Below are positions 36,472-46,818 of a DNA stretch of 64,000 nucleotides, in pieces. The notes below the pieces were generated by a model that had not been told where the DNA came from, did no database searches, and worked only from the letters and a program-made list of their open reading frames with translations. The stretch's first letter is position 1. Each line of letters starts with the position of its first letter. The position numbers and the translations under genes were made by a program. The stretch is from Candidatus Sedimenticola sp. (ex Thyasira tokunagai) (GTDB lineage: Bacteria; Pseudomonadota; Gammaproteobacteria; Chromatiales; Chromatiaceae): NCBI GenBank assembly GCA_037318855.1, contig CP134874.1, positions 4,465,001-4,529,000 on the forward strand. Reading direction: 5' to 3'.

Positions 36472-38585
36472 GTAGAGACGGCCATCGCTGACCATCCCCC
36501 CCACAGATCCGGACGTGACCAATTCGGTCATCCGGTTCCTCGGTAATCAGAGGGGCAACACACCTCCGATGCATAACTTTACTACCCTGCAAACTCTTAG
36601 ACATTGTGGATGATCTTGGGTCGCGGTAACGGCATGCTTTCCATCAGCTTTTCGTACTTCTCCCAGGTCAGCGCCTTCTTGCTACTACGACGATTTAACC
36701 AGAACCTCCATCCACGCCTTGCATGGTGAAGAACTGTCTCCATCGCTCGCATATTGCAGCGAACACCAAAGTACTGGTAGTGCCCCCGAAGTTTCGAGCA
36801 CAAAATTCTGTACTGTTTCTTCAGGTCCTGGTGCCGGTTGTTACGGCTCCAGGTCCATAGGGCTTGTACGGTTTTCCTGACTTTCTTGCGCGCAGTCTTG
36901 CGCTTGATGACCCAATAACCTCGCCGCGTTCTCGCCCAGTAGTGGGTAAATCCGAGAAAATCGAATGTGTTGTCCCCACGGGTGACCTCTTTTCCCGAGG
37001 CCGGTTTCCCGAAGGCAAGTAGGCGGCTCTTCTCTGGATGTATTTCCAGTCCGTATTTCTCGAAGCGCTTGGGCAGGACTTTCATCACCCGCCGGGCATC
37101 TTCTTCGTGTTGGAAGCCGATGACAAAGTCATCGGCAAACCTGACGATAAAGCAGTGCCCCCGCATGCGCGGCCTCACTTCCCGCTCGAACCAGTCATCC
37201 AGTACATGGTGGAGGAATATATTCGCAAGGCATGGCGAAATCGTCCCGCCTTGAGGTGTTCCCCGGTCGCTGTAGGTGATCTGGTCTCCTTCCATCACGC
37301 CTGCGTTCAACCACTTGCCAATCAGGCGAAGTAGTCCACCATCATTGATCCGTTGCTGGATGAATCTCCGCAACCAGCTCCTGTCAATGTTGTCAAAAAA
37401 TCCACTGATGTCTGCATCGTATATCCAGCGGATGCCGTGCTCCATGCACTGCGACCGGATCTCTCCTATCGCTTGGTGGGCACTGTGTGCCTCCCGAAAT
37501 CCATGTGAAAACGGATAGAAGCCCTGTTCATAGACCGCCCCCATTAGCATCGCTACCGCTTTCTGGACTATTTTGTCTTCGATCTCCAATAGTCCGATCG
37601 GTCGCTTCTTTCCTCCCTCCTTTTCGATCCATACGCGCTTGATTGGCGGCGCTATATAACGCTGCTCCCTCAACCGGGCATGTAGATCAACCAGGTTGGC
37701 TTCCAGTTCCTTGCCATAGTCCTTTACGGTTACACCGCTCAGGCCCGCCGCTCCATCCTTGCGCAGCCGATAGTAGGCTTCTCGAAGAAAGTCCACGTCC
37801 ATGCGGTGGATCAGGGTGGTGAATACCCTGTCCGGATGTACGATCGCTTGCTCTGCAATTTGCCGAAGTTGCGTTGATATGAGTTCTGATCTCTTGGTAT
37901 CTCTCATCTTTCCATCCGACAAAACGTTATGCCCGGCTTCACCTTCCCTTCAGTGGGTCCCTTGGGTCTCGGTTCCCCACCTTATCGGCCTTCCTCTCCC
38001 TTCGACCATCGGTACTATGATCCGCTAAGACTACCGCTTCTCCATCTCGGGGCACTTCGCTTTCCGCTCGTTCTCCGATACCTTGCGTTCTCCCTTCTTC
38101 GTTCGTGCCCCTTTCGGCTCGCTCCACGGGTTAGGAAGATCCCCGCAAGCGCCTGGCCGCTTTTGTATTCCGGTTTGCCTATCCCGGTGCCCTCCGCAAG
38201 GAGATGGCGGTTCTCTCGAGTTCCCAGTCCACCCTTATGTGTACATGCCCCGCTCTTGGACCCCGGTGGTGTCCCTTCAACTCACCTTTGCGTTTCCAGG
38301 ACTGCTGCCTTCCGTCTCACGAAGAACGTCGGCTTTCCCCGCTTGCGCTGGGTTATCCTTTCAGACCACGATAATAATCTTTTCGGAGCTCGGTCACGCG
38401 GCCTGCACACTCGCTACACCTGGCTTCATACACACCCTCATGGATATGCATGCAGGTTCACTACAGTTCCAGTGGCTAACCTTCTCTGATGGGCATTAGA
38501 CAGTCACCTGCCTTCACCCACTGGGTAGCAATATCCAGTTTCACAGCCTCCTTTTTGATCCCCCGGATCTGAATTTACTCGACAC
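36472..38585 (-). mobile_element. Group II intron with reverse transcriptase
   Basis: On the minus strand the element starts GTGTCGAGTAAATTCAGATC at 38585, a group II 5' end, and finishes near 36472 with CTCTAC. A domain V-like hairpin lies at about 36504-36539 (GAACCGGATGACC / GGTCACGTCCGGATC) followed by a domain VI-like stem. It carries the maturase gene 36597-37922. Its flanks, joined, recreate a repeat present unbroken at 10471 onward, and the 5' exon is a stem-loop (GATTTTGG...CCCAAAATC) followed by T residues, so insertion was beside a terminator-like hairpin. Ends are approximate by a few bases. Confidence 0.88.
36597..37922 (-). CDS. ltrA: Group II intron reverse transcriptase/maturase
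   Basis: A 441-residue intron-encoded protein that assists splicing and retrohoming. Reverse-transcriptase blocks are visible: GGKKRPIGLLEIEDKIVQ, WIYDADISGFFDNID, TPQGGTISPCLANIFLHHVLD and the catalytic FADD in RFADDFVIGF, then EKSRLLAFG. A maturase/domain X region follows (QYRILCSKLRGHYQYFG). There is no C-terminal HNH endonuclease domain, as in several bacterial intron classes. The frame appears intact, so the intron may be active. Confidence 0.93.
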   Translation of the reverse strand: MSDGKMRDTKRSELISTQLRQIAEQAIVHPDRVFTTLIHRMDVDFLREAYYRLRKDGAAGLSGVTVKDYGKELEANLVDLHARLREQRYIAPPIKRVWIEKEGGKKRPIGLLEIEDKIVQKAVAMLMGAVYEQGFYPFSHGFREAHSAHQAIGEIRSQCMEHGIRWIYDADISGFFDNIDRSWLRRFIQQRINDGGLLRLIGKWLNAGVMEGDQITYSDRGTPQGGTISPCLANIFLHHVLDDWFEREVRPRMRGHCFIVRFADDFVIGFQHEEDARRVMKVLPKRFEKYGLEIHPEKSRLLAFGKPASGKEVTRGDNTFDFLGFTHYWARTRRGYWVIKRKTARKKVRKTVQALWTWSRNNRHQDLKKQYRILCSKLRGHYQYFGVRCNMRAMETVLHHARRGWRFWLNRRSSKKALTWEKYEKLMESMPLPRPKIIHNV

Positions 38586-38861
38586 GATCGTGAAAGATTT
38601 TGGGACATCCAAGTCTCCAAAATCGACTCGCCTACGCGACAGCCGTTATGCCCCGACCGTCCTGCGTACGTCACGATTCCGTATTGCACATTGCAGCAAA
38701 GCTGCTTGTGCACTACTCCATCATGACTCCCGCAATGACTCTACGGCGTTTCGGATGCACTCCTTGTATGCCCTACATCGCTCCCTGCCGGTCGCAATTC
38801 CGGCCATACAACCGCGCCTACGCCTATCGGGGACTAATCGCCTCGGCTTTCAGCCTTCCAT
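38586..38861. repeat. Dispersed repeat (about 300 bp), split by the group II intron
   Basis: The sequence from TCGTGAAAGATTTTGGGACA resembles 10490 onward inside the algR-hemC element, with the remaining 20 bases (TAAGCGAGTCTTCGACCTC) on the far side of the intron at 36450-36468. The two copies agree strongly at the start, then more loosely (CCCCGACCGTCCTG, GGATGC, CTTCCATGG). It abuts the HD-GYP remnant directly, suggesting it replaced the 5' part of that gene. No credible gene inside. Confidence 0.6.
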
Positions 38862-39146
38862 GGCGATCAGCGGAAGTGGAACGGCAAAGGCTACCCCAAC
38901 GGCCTGGCCGGAGAGGATATTCCACTGGAAGCACGAATTGTCGCTATCGCCGATGTCTTTGATGCGCTTACCAGTGAGCGTCCCTACAAAAAAGCCTGGC
39001 CGGTGGAAAAAGCGATAGCAGTCATTCAGGAAGATGCAGGCAGCCATTTTGATCCCAACCTGGTACCGATATTTATAGAGAAACTTCCCCAGGTATTGGA
39101 GATCAAGGCTGAGTACATGGACAACTTTAAAGAGAACGGAGAATAG
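38862..39146 (+). pseudogene. HD-GYP cyclic-di-GMP phosphodiesterase, C-terminal remnant
   Basis: An open frame without its own start reads RKWNGKGYPNGLAGEDIPLE, then ARIVAIADVFDALTSERPYKKAWPVE: the GYP motif and the metal-binding D of VAIADVFDAL typical of HD-GYP phosphodiesterases. The HD pair and everything upstream are missing, replaced by the dispersed repeat at 38586-38861. About 95 residues remain to a normal stop. It is therefore a decayed cyclic-di-GMP hydrolase gene. Confidence 0.85.
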
Positions 39147-39161
39147 TCCAGTTGTCTGTTG

Positions 39162-40007
39162 TCAAAAATAATACTCACCACACTCCACTTCACGTCCACG
39201 CACCACCCGCCGCCCCACCAGCGGCCCATGGGTCTCGGTCACCAGTGTCTGCTGTCCCTCCTGATGATGATCATCGTAAAAGTAGATCACCACCCAATCA
39301 CGCGTCTGTCTTAACTGATGAGCGCGGGCGGTATTGGAGAACATGACGGTAAAGTGCCACCCCTCCAGCTCGATATGGAGTATCGGCAACCAAGCCTCTC
39401 CTTCGGGATTAAAACGTCTGGGTGCGATACAGGGCAACTTATTCGATTCTGCCTGCTCAAGGTAGTGGCGATCCACCGCCAGCAGCAGTGCTACGGAGGG
39501 CACATCACCCTCCGGACTATCCCGCCGCATTCCCGCCCGACCCAGCATGGAAGAGAGCGCCGCTTGTAAAGCCGGTAGACGTCGCCCGCCAATCCCCCGT
39601 ACTCGCAGCAAAGAACCGTCGTAAGCGGCAGCCTCCAAACCCTCAAGGGTATCGACATGCAATTCGTCATGTATGCGCTTTGCCAGACCCGGGCCTATAC
39701 CCGGCACCGTCTGAAACAGCTGCTCAGGATCAAGGGTGCCGCGAAGCCGTAGGAGTTGCGCCCAGCGACCCGTAGAGACCATCTCCAACAGAGCATTAGC
39801 GATACCCTTGCCGATATCAGGCAAGGCAATCAGGCCCTTTATCCCTTCCCGATCGAGAATATCCGACACCTGACACTCCAGGCCGATCAGTGTCACAGCG
39901 GCATGGCGGTAGGCCTTCACACGAAATGGATTGGCCCCCTGCTGCTCCAGCAAATCCGCCATCTCCTGAAGCTTCATTGCCAGCTGCGTATTGAGTGGTA
40001 TCGTCAT
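39162..40007 (-). CDS. Helix-hairpin-helix DNA-binding protein, PolX N-terminal-like
   Basis: A 281-residue protein. The first ~90 residues match the 8-kDa lyase-like domain of family X DNA polymerases (MADLLEQQGANPFRVKAYRHA), followed by two helix-hairpin-helix motifs (LPDIGKGIANALLEM, VPGIGPGLAKRIHDEL). The polymerase palm and PHP domains are absent; instead there is a ~110-residue C-terminal region ending GREVECGEYYF that I cannot assign. Probably binds DNA, perhaps in repair, but has no visible catalytic centre for synthesis. Converges with the HD-GYP remnant. Confidence 0.75.
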   Translation of the reverse strand: MTIPLNTQLAMKLQEMADLLEQQGANPFRVKAYRHAAVTLIGLECQVSDILDREGIKGLIALPDIGKGIANALLEMVSTGRWAQLLRLRGTLDPEQLFQTVPGIGPGLAKRIHDELHVDTLEGLEAAAYDGSLLRVRGIGGRRLPALQAALSSMLGRAGMRRDSPEGDVPSVALLLAVDRHYLEQAESNKLPCIAPRRFNPEGEAWLPILHIELEGWHFTVMFSNTARAHQLRQTRDWVVIYFYDDHHQEGQQTLVTETHGPLVGRRVVRGREVECGEYYF

Positions 40008-40222
40008 CGCCGACCTAGCGTTTAACCCGACTATTGTGTGATCTCACGATCACACCTCTCCTAAAGGGTAGTTTAGTGCCTGAGAAACGGGAATGCCTCA
40101 GATAGGTCATTTATTATACAATCCTGCCAACTTTAATCCCTGCATCCCCTTCTACACCTCTAATACTGAGTTTTCCCAAGCGGAAGATTGCATGCAGCAA
40201 CATTTATTAAACAAGGCACACA

Positions 40223-41059
40223 ATGAGCTTAAGCGACTTTAAACAACACATCGGCTTCGGAATTGCCGGTAACTTTGCCCTGCACCTTGAGCAGGCCGGT
40301 GAGATGGAAGATTTCAAGGACGTCGAAACTGAAGACGAGAACGGCCCCAAGGGGATGTTTCCGTTCTACCTTCCCGGCATGGAGGGACAGCTGAGTGAAT
40401 TCCCCCTCTGCAGCAATACAATCATTCTGCCGAAAGAGGAGGCGAATATCCAAGCTGAGCCTGAAGTGGGCCTGATCTGTGATCTGAGTTATGAAGATGG
40501 AAAAGTCAGTGCGGTCAAACCCACACATTTTGCCGCCTACAACGACTGCTCCATCCGCAAGACGGGTGCGAAGAAGATCTCCGAGAAGAAGAATTGGGGT
40601 GCATCATCCAAGGGTATGAGCAAACAGCTTATCGCCATCGATAGATTTGAAGAGGGTGGTGTGATGGATCACTGGCACATTGCCAGCTTTCTGCGCCGTG
40701 AGGGTGATGTTATACGTTACGGTGAGGATGTGGAGCTTACAGGGTATAGCTATTTCTACGGCAAGCTCTGCAACTGGATGAAAAACCAGATCAACACCCA
40801 GCAGGACCAAGGACCGCTTGAGCCGCTGCTGGAGTATATCGAAACGTGCAACTACCCCGAGCAGGCAGTTATCAGTATCGGAGCAACTCGTTATACCCCT
40901 TTTGGTGAGACCCACTTCCTTAAAGAGGGCGACGAGGTGGTCATCGCTTTGTACGACAGTGAGATCCACTCGAAAGATACAGTCATGACCGATGTCGAAG
41001 CAGAAGACTATGGTAAATCTGGTGTCAGTTATCTGGTTAAACGAGTGGTAAGTGGCTAA
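40223..41059 (+). CDS. DUF5718-like protein
   Basis: A 278-residue soluble protein beginning FKQHIGFGIAGNFALHLEQA, which resembles the DUF5718 family; I recall no function for it. It has a conserved-looking middle (AAYNDCSIRKTGAKKISEKK) and a beta-rich C-terminus (ISIGATRYTPFGETHFL) that may be fumarylacetoacetate-hydrolase-like, an uncertain suggestion. No signal peptide. It stands alone, 215 bases after a divergent gene, followed by a REP-containing element. Confidence 0.65.
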   Translation: MSLSDFKQHIGFGIAGNFALHLEQAGEMEDFKDVETEDENGPKGMFPFYLPGMEGQLSEFPLCSNTIILPKEEANIQAEPEVGLICDLSYEDGKVSAVKPTHFAAYNDCSIRKTGAKKISEKKNWGASSKGMSKQLIAIDRFEEGGVMDHWHIASFLRREGDVIRYGEDVELTGYSYFYGKLCNWMKNQINTQQDQGPLEPLLEYIETCNYPEQAVISIGATRYTPFGETHFLKEGDEVVIALYDSEIHSKDTVMTDVEAEDYGKSGVSYLVKRVVSG

Positions 41060-41088
41060 AAAAGGGGTTTAATCATAGTAAGATAGGG

Positions 41089-41193
41089 TGGCCACGGACA
41101 GTAATCCTGTTATTTGGCCTGGGAGCTGATCGCGAACAAGTTCGCTCCTACAGGTACAATCTAACGCCCTACCAGGATTATTGCGCAGAGCCA
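41089..41193. repeat. Inverted-repeat element with REP half-site (TGGCTCTGCACAATA type)
   Basis: The left part GGCCACGGACAGTAATCCTG and the right part CAGGATTATTGCGCAGAGCC are imperfect inverses, and the middle contains GATCGCGAACAAGTTCGCTC then CTACAGG. It is a shorter relative of 26201-26348 and 61841-61986. Located between the DUF5718-like gene and the HerA-like ATPase. Confidence 0.6.
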
Positions 41194-41254
41194 GTTGAGG
41201 AAATTCAGCAGAACACCGTATCTTTTGCACACTTTTTAGAGGAGTGAGATTCAT

Positions 41255-42724
<1,470 letters not shown>

Positions 42725-44932
42725 TCAAAACATCTCCTGAGGATCAACATCGATCGACCAACGCACCCGGCGTGATAACTTGAGTTTGCTCAGCTGGGGA
42801 ATCCATTGGGAGAGGAGCTTCTGTAGCACACCCCGTCGACTGGATTGGATCAGCAGGTGTGCGCGAAAACGCCCCGCCCGCCGCTCCATCGGAGCCGGTA
42901 CAGGCCCCCATAGCTCAATGTCCTGCTGGGCCAACTCCCCTGCCAGCGCCGCCGCCTCATCGAGAAATTCACGGGGAGTGCCCTCTTTGGGACCCTCGGC
43001 GCGCAACAGCGCCTGATAACTGAAGGGAGGAAACTGGGTCTCCTTGCGCTCTGCCAAGGCTTCAACGGCAAAGGCACCATAGCCCTCTCTTACCAGAAGC
43101 TGCATCAGTGGATGATCTGGATGACGCGTCTGCACCACCACCCTGCCCGGCTTCTCCGCCCGACCGGCCCGCCCAGCCACCTGCACAATCAACTGAGCCA
43201 TACGCTCAGCCGCTCTGTAATCGGCACTGAACAGCCCCTGATCTACATCGAGAATACCCACCAGGGTGACATCGGGAAAGTGGTGGCCTTTAGCCAACAT
43301 CTGGGTACCCAGCAGCAGTGAGTGCTTACCCTCTTTGATCTCCTGCAGAAGCTTCTCAAGACTCCCCTTGCGCCGGGTGGTGTCCCGGTCGATACGGACG
43401 ATGGCCACCTCAGGCAACTGCTGCACCAGCAGCTCCTCCAGTCGTTCGGTACCCTGTCCCAAGGGTCGCAGATCATCACCATTACACTCGGGGCACCGAT
43501 GCGGCAGGCGCTTTTGTGAGCCGCAGTGGTGGCACCAGAGGATGCCACTCGTTGCATGCAAGGTCATACGGGCATCGCAGCGACGGCACTGGGCCACCCA
43601 ACCGCAGTCATGACAGGTGAGTACCGGTGCATAACCGCGACGGTTGAGAAACAGCAGCACCTGATTACCTGCCGCCAGCTCCTCTTTCATCATCCGCATC
43701 AGTACCGGTGAAACTCCGGCCTGAAGTCTGACCGAGCGAATATCGAGTAGATCAAGGCGGGGTGGCTTCGCCTCACCGGCACGCCGTGTCAGCCGCAGGT
43801 GTTGATAGCGCCCACTGCGGGCGTTATGCAGACTCTCAAGAGAGGGAGTGGCCGAACCCAAGACCACCGGACAGTTCGCACGCTGTCCACGGATCACTGC
43901 GATATCCCGAGCGGAGTAGCGAAACCCATCCTGCTGTTTGAAGGAGAGATCATGCTCCTCATCGACCAGGATCAGGCCGAGGCGCGGTAGCGGAGTAAAC
44001 AGGGCGGAGCGGGTTCCCAGTATCACCCGGGCACGACCCAGCCGTGCTTCATGCCAGGCACGTTCACGCTCCCCGGCCGCCAATCCTGAGTGCAACACCA
44101 CCAGACCACCCCCAATCCTGCGCTCAAAACGGCGCATCAGCTGCGGTGTCAGACCGATCTCAGGCACTAATACCAGCGCCTGCCGCTCCTGTTCAAGGCA
44201 CACTTTGATCAGGCTGAGATAGACCTCCGTCTTGCCGCTACCGGTAACACCATCAAGCAGATGGACGGCAAATTCGTCACCGGCTTCGACGACAGCATCC
44301 ACCGCACTGTGCTGCTCACTATGGAGTTGTGGGGCCGCCTCGGTAACCCTTTCAACTACCGCCTCCAGAAGCTCTTCAGATGAAGCCACCCACCCTTTTG
44401 ACTCCATCCTTGTCAATACACTGCGACACTCCCCCGCTTCACAGGTGATCATCTCCTGGGTCAGCCCTTGGGGCGCATCGGCAAGGAGCACCAGAAGCAG
44501 CGCTTGCTTGGGAGCCCTCGCAAGACTATCGGGAGACTGGGCTTGCCCATCAGATGTCAGGCGCCACACCCGGTGAGTCATACCCACCTGCGGCTCTCCT
44601 TTGCGCAGTCGGACGGGCAAGGCGTTGGCCACCACTTCACCAATAGGGTGCTGATAGTAGACGGCTACCCACTGCAACAGATCGAGGTCATCTGCAGAAA
44701 AGAGCGGTACCTCATCCAACAGCTTGGTGGCCCGTTTTAACCTTTTACGTTCAAATGTCGATTCCGACACCACCGCAAACAGCACACCACAACGATCACC
44801 CCGTCCAAAGGGCACCCGCAATCGAACCCCCGGTTTTAGATTGGGGCTATCGCACCCGGCCGGTGGTAGATAATCAAAAAAAGTGTAGAGAGGGGCGGGA
44901 ACCGCCACCCGTAAAATGGGTTCATCAGGCAT
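42725..44932 (-). CDS. priA: Primosomal replication helicase PriA
   Basis: Superfamily 2 3'-to-5' helicase that restarts stalled forks. The 735-residue protein shows an N-terminal DNA-binding region, Walker A GVTGSGKTEVYL, the DEEH box (LVDEEHDLSFKQQ), SATPSLESL, and the zinc-binding region with four Cys pairs (CHDC, CRRC, CHHC, CPEC) that recruits the primosome. Motif VI-like AGRAGRAEKPG is present. Length and order are normal. A 364-base non-coding region with DnaA-box-like sites lies upstream. Confidence 0.97.
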   Translation of the reverse strand: MPDEPILRVAVPAPLYTFFDYLPPAGCDSPNLKPGVRLRVPFGRGDRCGVLFAVVSESTFERKRLKRATKLLDEVPLFSADDLDLLQWVAVYYQHPIGEVVANALPVRLRKGEPQVGMTHRVWRLTSDGQAQSPDSLARAPKQALLLVLLADAPQGLTQEMITCEAGECRSVLTRMESKGWVASSEELLEAVVERVTEAAPQLHSEQHSAVDAVVEAGDEFAVHLLDGVTGSGKTEVYLSLIKVCLEQERQALVLVPEIGLTPQLMRRFERRIGGGLVVLHSGLAAGERERAWHEARLGRARVILGTRSALFTPLPRLGLILVDEEHDLSFKQQDGFRYSARDIAVIRGQRANCPVVLGSATPSLESLHNARSGRYQHLRLTRRAGEAKPPRLDLLDIRSVRLQAGVSPVLMRMMKEELAAGNQVLLFLNRRGYAPVLTCHDCGWVAQCRRCDARMTLHATSGILWCHHCGSQKRLPHRCPECNGDDLRPLGQGTERLEELLVQQLPEVAIVRIDRDTTRRKGSLEKLLQEIKEGKHSLLLGTQMLAKGHHFPDVTLVGILDVDQGLFSADYRAAERMAQLIVQVAGRAGRAEKPGRVVVQTRHPDHPLMQLLVREGYGAFAVEALAERKETQFPPFSYQALLRAEGPKEGTPREFLDEAAALAGELAQQDIELWGPVPAPMERRAGRFRAHLLIQSSRRGVLQKLLSQWIPQLSKLKLSRRVRWSIDVDPQEMF

Positions 44933-45007
44933 CGGAACACTTTACCTGAGTTTGCCCCATTCATTAACTACAAGCTTTCCCGCTACGGCAATTGAAAGTG
45001 ACGTGAC

Positions 45008-45030
45008 TTTTCCACAGATCCTGTGGATAA
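45008..45030. promoter_or_regulatory. Paired inverted DnaA-box-like sites upstream of priA
   Basis: TTTTCCACA (45008-45016) and TGTGGATAA (45022-45030) are inverted; the second is the perfect inverse of the consensus DnaA box TTATCCACA. A GATC (Dam) site is between them. About 200 bases of A+T-rich sequence follow towards metC. This may be a DnaA-regulated priA promoter; an origin function is possible but unsupported by neighbours such as dnaA or gidA. Confidence 0.4.
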
Positions 45031-45296
45031 CTCTGCGCAAAAGCGATAAAAACCGCTTTTAATAGCAGAAAAATAGGCGATTTCCATTAAATTGTAGAAA
45101 AAATAGACAGCATATAAATTAATCAATAAATACAATGAATTACAGAGTTTCATGATTTACTAATACTGCATTCAGCGGCAGTAATTACGAATACAATGCA
45201 GGCAGATGCAAATTGTGCATAACCAAGCGGGATTATCACTTGTTAAAAGTAGGTGTACTGTTAACTACGCGCCATGCTTAGATTTTTTCAGAACCA

Positions 45297-46463
45297 CTAC
45301 TTTAGGTAAGTAAATGCCTGTTCCAGATCATCCATCAAATCTTGCGTATCCTCCAGACCGATGTTGAGCCGGACCATGTTCTTTCCGGCGTAGAGGGAGG
45401 GATTGCGACGCTTAAATCTACCGACAGTGATCAGGCTCTTAAAGCCCCCCCAGCTGTAGCCGATACCGAACAGCTCAAGAGCGTTAACGAAAGCGGCAAT
45501 CGTTTCATCCGAATAGTCACTTTTGAAGGTGAATGCAAAAAGGCCGGTTGAGCCGGTGAAGTCCCGCTTCCAGATCTCATGCTGGGGATGCGATGGCAAC
45601 GCAGGGTGAATAACCGACTCCACCAGATCGATAGACTCCAGCCGACGGGCCATCTCCAGCGCCGATGTCTCATGTCGGCACAGGCGTACACCCAGGGTTT
45701 TTATGCCACGCAATGCCCGATAGCAGTCATCCGCCGATGCGTAGATCTCCAGGCATCGGTAGTAATCAGCCAGCACCCCGGCATATTGCTGGTTGGCGGT
45801 GACCGTTCCCATCAGCAGATCAGAGTGACCTGAGATGTATTTGGTCACCGAGTGGATAGAGATATCGACACCCAGGGTGAGAGGCTTGAGGTAGAGTGGC
45901 GTTGCCCAGGTGTTGTCGATGACGGTGGTAATCCCCCGCTCCCGGGCAATCCGGGTGATCGCCGGTATATCCTGAATCTCAAAGGTGTTGGAACCGGGAG
46001 ATTCAAGAAAAATCATCCGCGTATTCGGCCTGAGGTAATCTGCGATATCCGCCCCGATAGCGGAAGGTACAAACTCCACCTCAATATTGAACCTTGGGAG
46101 TACCTTGCGACAGAAGTGGGCACCGGGACCATAGACGTTATCGCAGACGAGGATATGATCACCACTGTCGGCATAGGCAAAAAAAGTATGGGTGATGGCA
46201 GCCAGTCCCGACTGGAACGCCCGGGTAAGCTCACCCCCCTCAAGTCCGGTAATTGCCTCTTCCAGGGCCGTCTGAAGGGGCAGGCGATCCGTGCCATAGG
46301 TGGCACCCTCATAGCTGCCGGTGTTGGCAAGATAGAGATCTTCACAGCGCTCGAACAGTACCGTAGACGCGTGGTAGAGCGGTGGATTGATCGTCACCAG
46401 CGGTTTACCCGACACTTCGTTGTGGCTGCTGTCGAGATTGATCAGACGTGTGGTCTCTTTCAT
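45297..46463 (-). CDS. metC: Cystathionine beta-lyase
   Basis: PLP enzyme of methionine synthesis that cleaves cystathionine to homocysteine, pyruvate and ammonia. The 388-residue protein carries the cofactor lysine K208 in SIHSVTKYISGHSD, the Tyr/Arg pair in YGTDR that binds phosphate of PLP, and VIDNTWATPLYLKP. The residues NLDSSHNE near the start and GGFKSL near the end fit MetC rather than MetB. Transcribed alone, towards priA. Confidence 0.93.
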   Translation of the reverse strand: MKETTRLINLDSSHNEVSGKPLVTINPPLYHASTVLFERCEDLYLANTGSYEGATYGTDRLPLQTALEEAITGLEGGELTRAFQSGLAAITHTFFAYADSGDHILVCDNVYGPGAHFCRKVLPRFNIEVEFVPSAIGADIADYLRPNTRMIFLESPGSNTFEIQDIPAITRIARERGITTVIDNTWATPLYLKPLTLGVDISIHSVTKYISGHSDLLMGTVTANQQYAGVLADYYRCLEIYASADDCYRALRGIKTLGVRLCRHETSALEMARRLESIDLVESVIHPALPSHPQHEIWKRDFTGSTGLFAFTFKSDYSDETIAAFVNALELFGIGYSWGGFKSLITVGRFKRRNPSLYAGKNMVRLNIGLEDTQDLMDDLEQAFTYLK

Positions 46464-46611
46464 TGAAGTGATTCGCTCTACCTGGAATGGGCTCAGAGTA
46501 AAATTGTAAACCGGCTACCTACAATAATCCTGAAAAAGATCGTGATGGGGAAAAATCTATTTTCAGGGGTGATGGTGTCATACAGAGAGCGTGCGCTCTT
46601 GGACAGGCCCT

Positions 46612-46689
46612 GTGGGAGCCCCGCCCTCGGGGCGATGGAATCTTGCAGAGGCCGTGCGACGTTCATCGTGGCGAGGGCGCCACTCCTAC
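46612..46689. repeat. REP-like element, GTGGGAGCC...CACTCCTAC
   Basis: Contains two hairpin-forming pieces, GCCCCGCCCTCGGGGCGATG and CATCGTGGCGAGGGCGCCAC, bounded by TGTGGGAGC and CTCCTACAG, then AGAGCCAG as in the ends of the other elements. It lies in the 355-base gap between the divergent metC and fructosamine kinase genes; no gene was found in the rest of the gap. Confidence 0.6.
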
Positions 46690-46818
46690 AGAGCCAGTGC
46701 ACTCCCGGTATTGGATTGTTAGAAACCTACCGCTGCCACGGTATAAACAGTCAACCTTGGCCCCTTGAGCTCTTTGCGCCAGAATAAGCTCAAGCATATA
46801 GCAACCTGTACAATAGAG

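Noticed and set aside
37929..38489. Plus-strand frames of 138-186 residues opposite the 5' part of the group II intron
   Set aside because: This region is the structured non-coding RNA part of the intron on the other strand; content is low-complexity.
44933..45296. Chromosomal replication origin
   Set aside because: Only one perfect DnaA box and none of dnaA, dnaN, gidA or parAB nearby; a regulatory role for priA is simpler.
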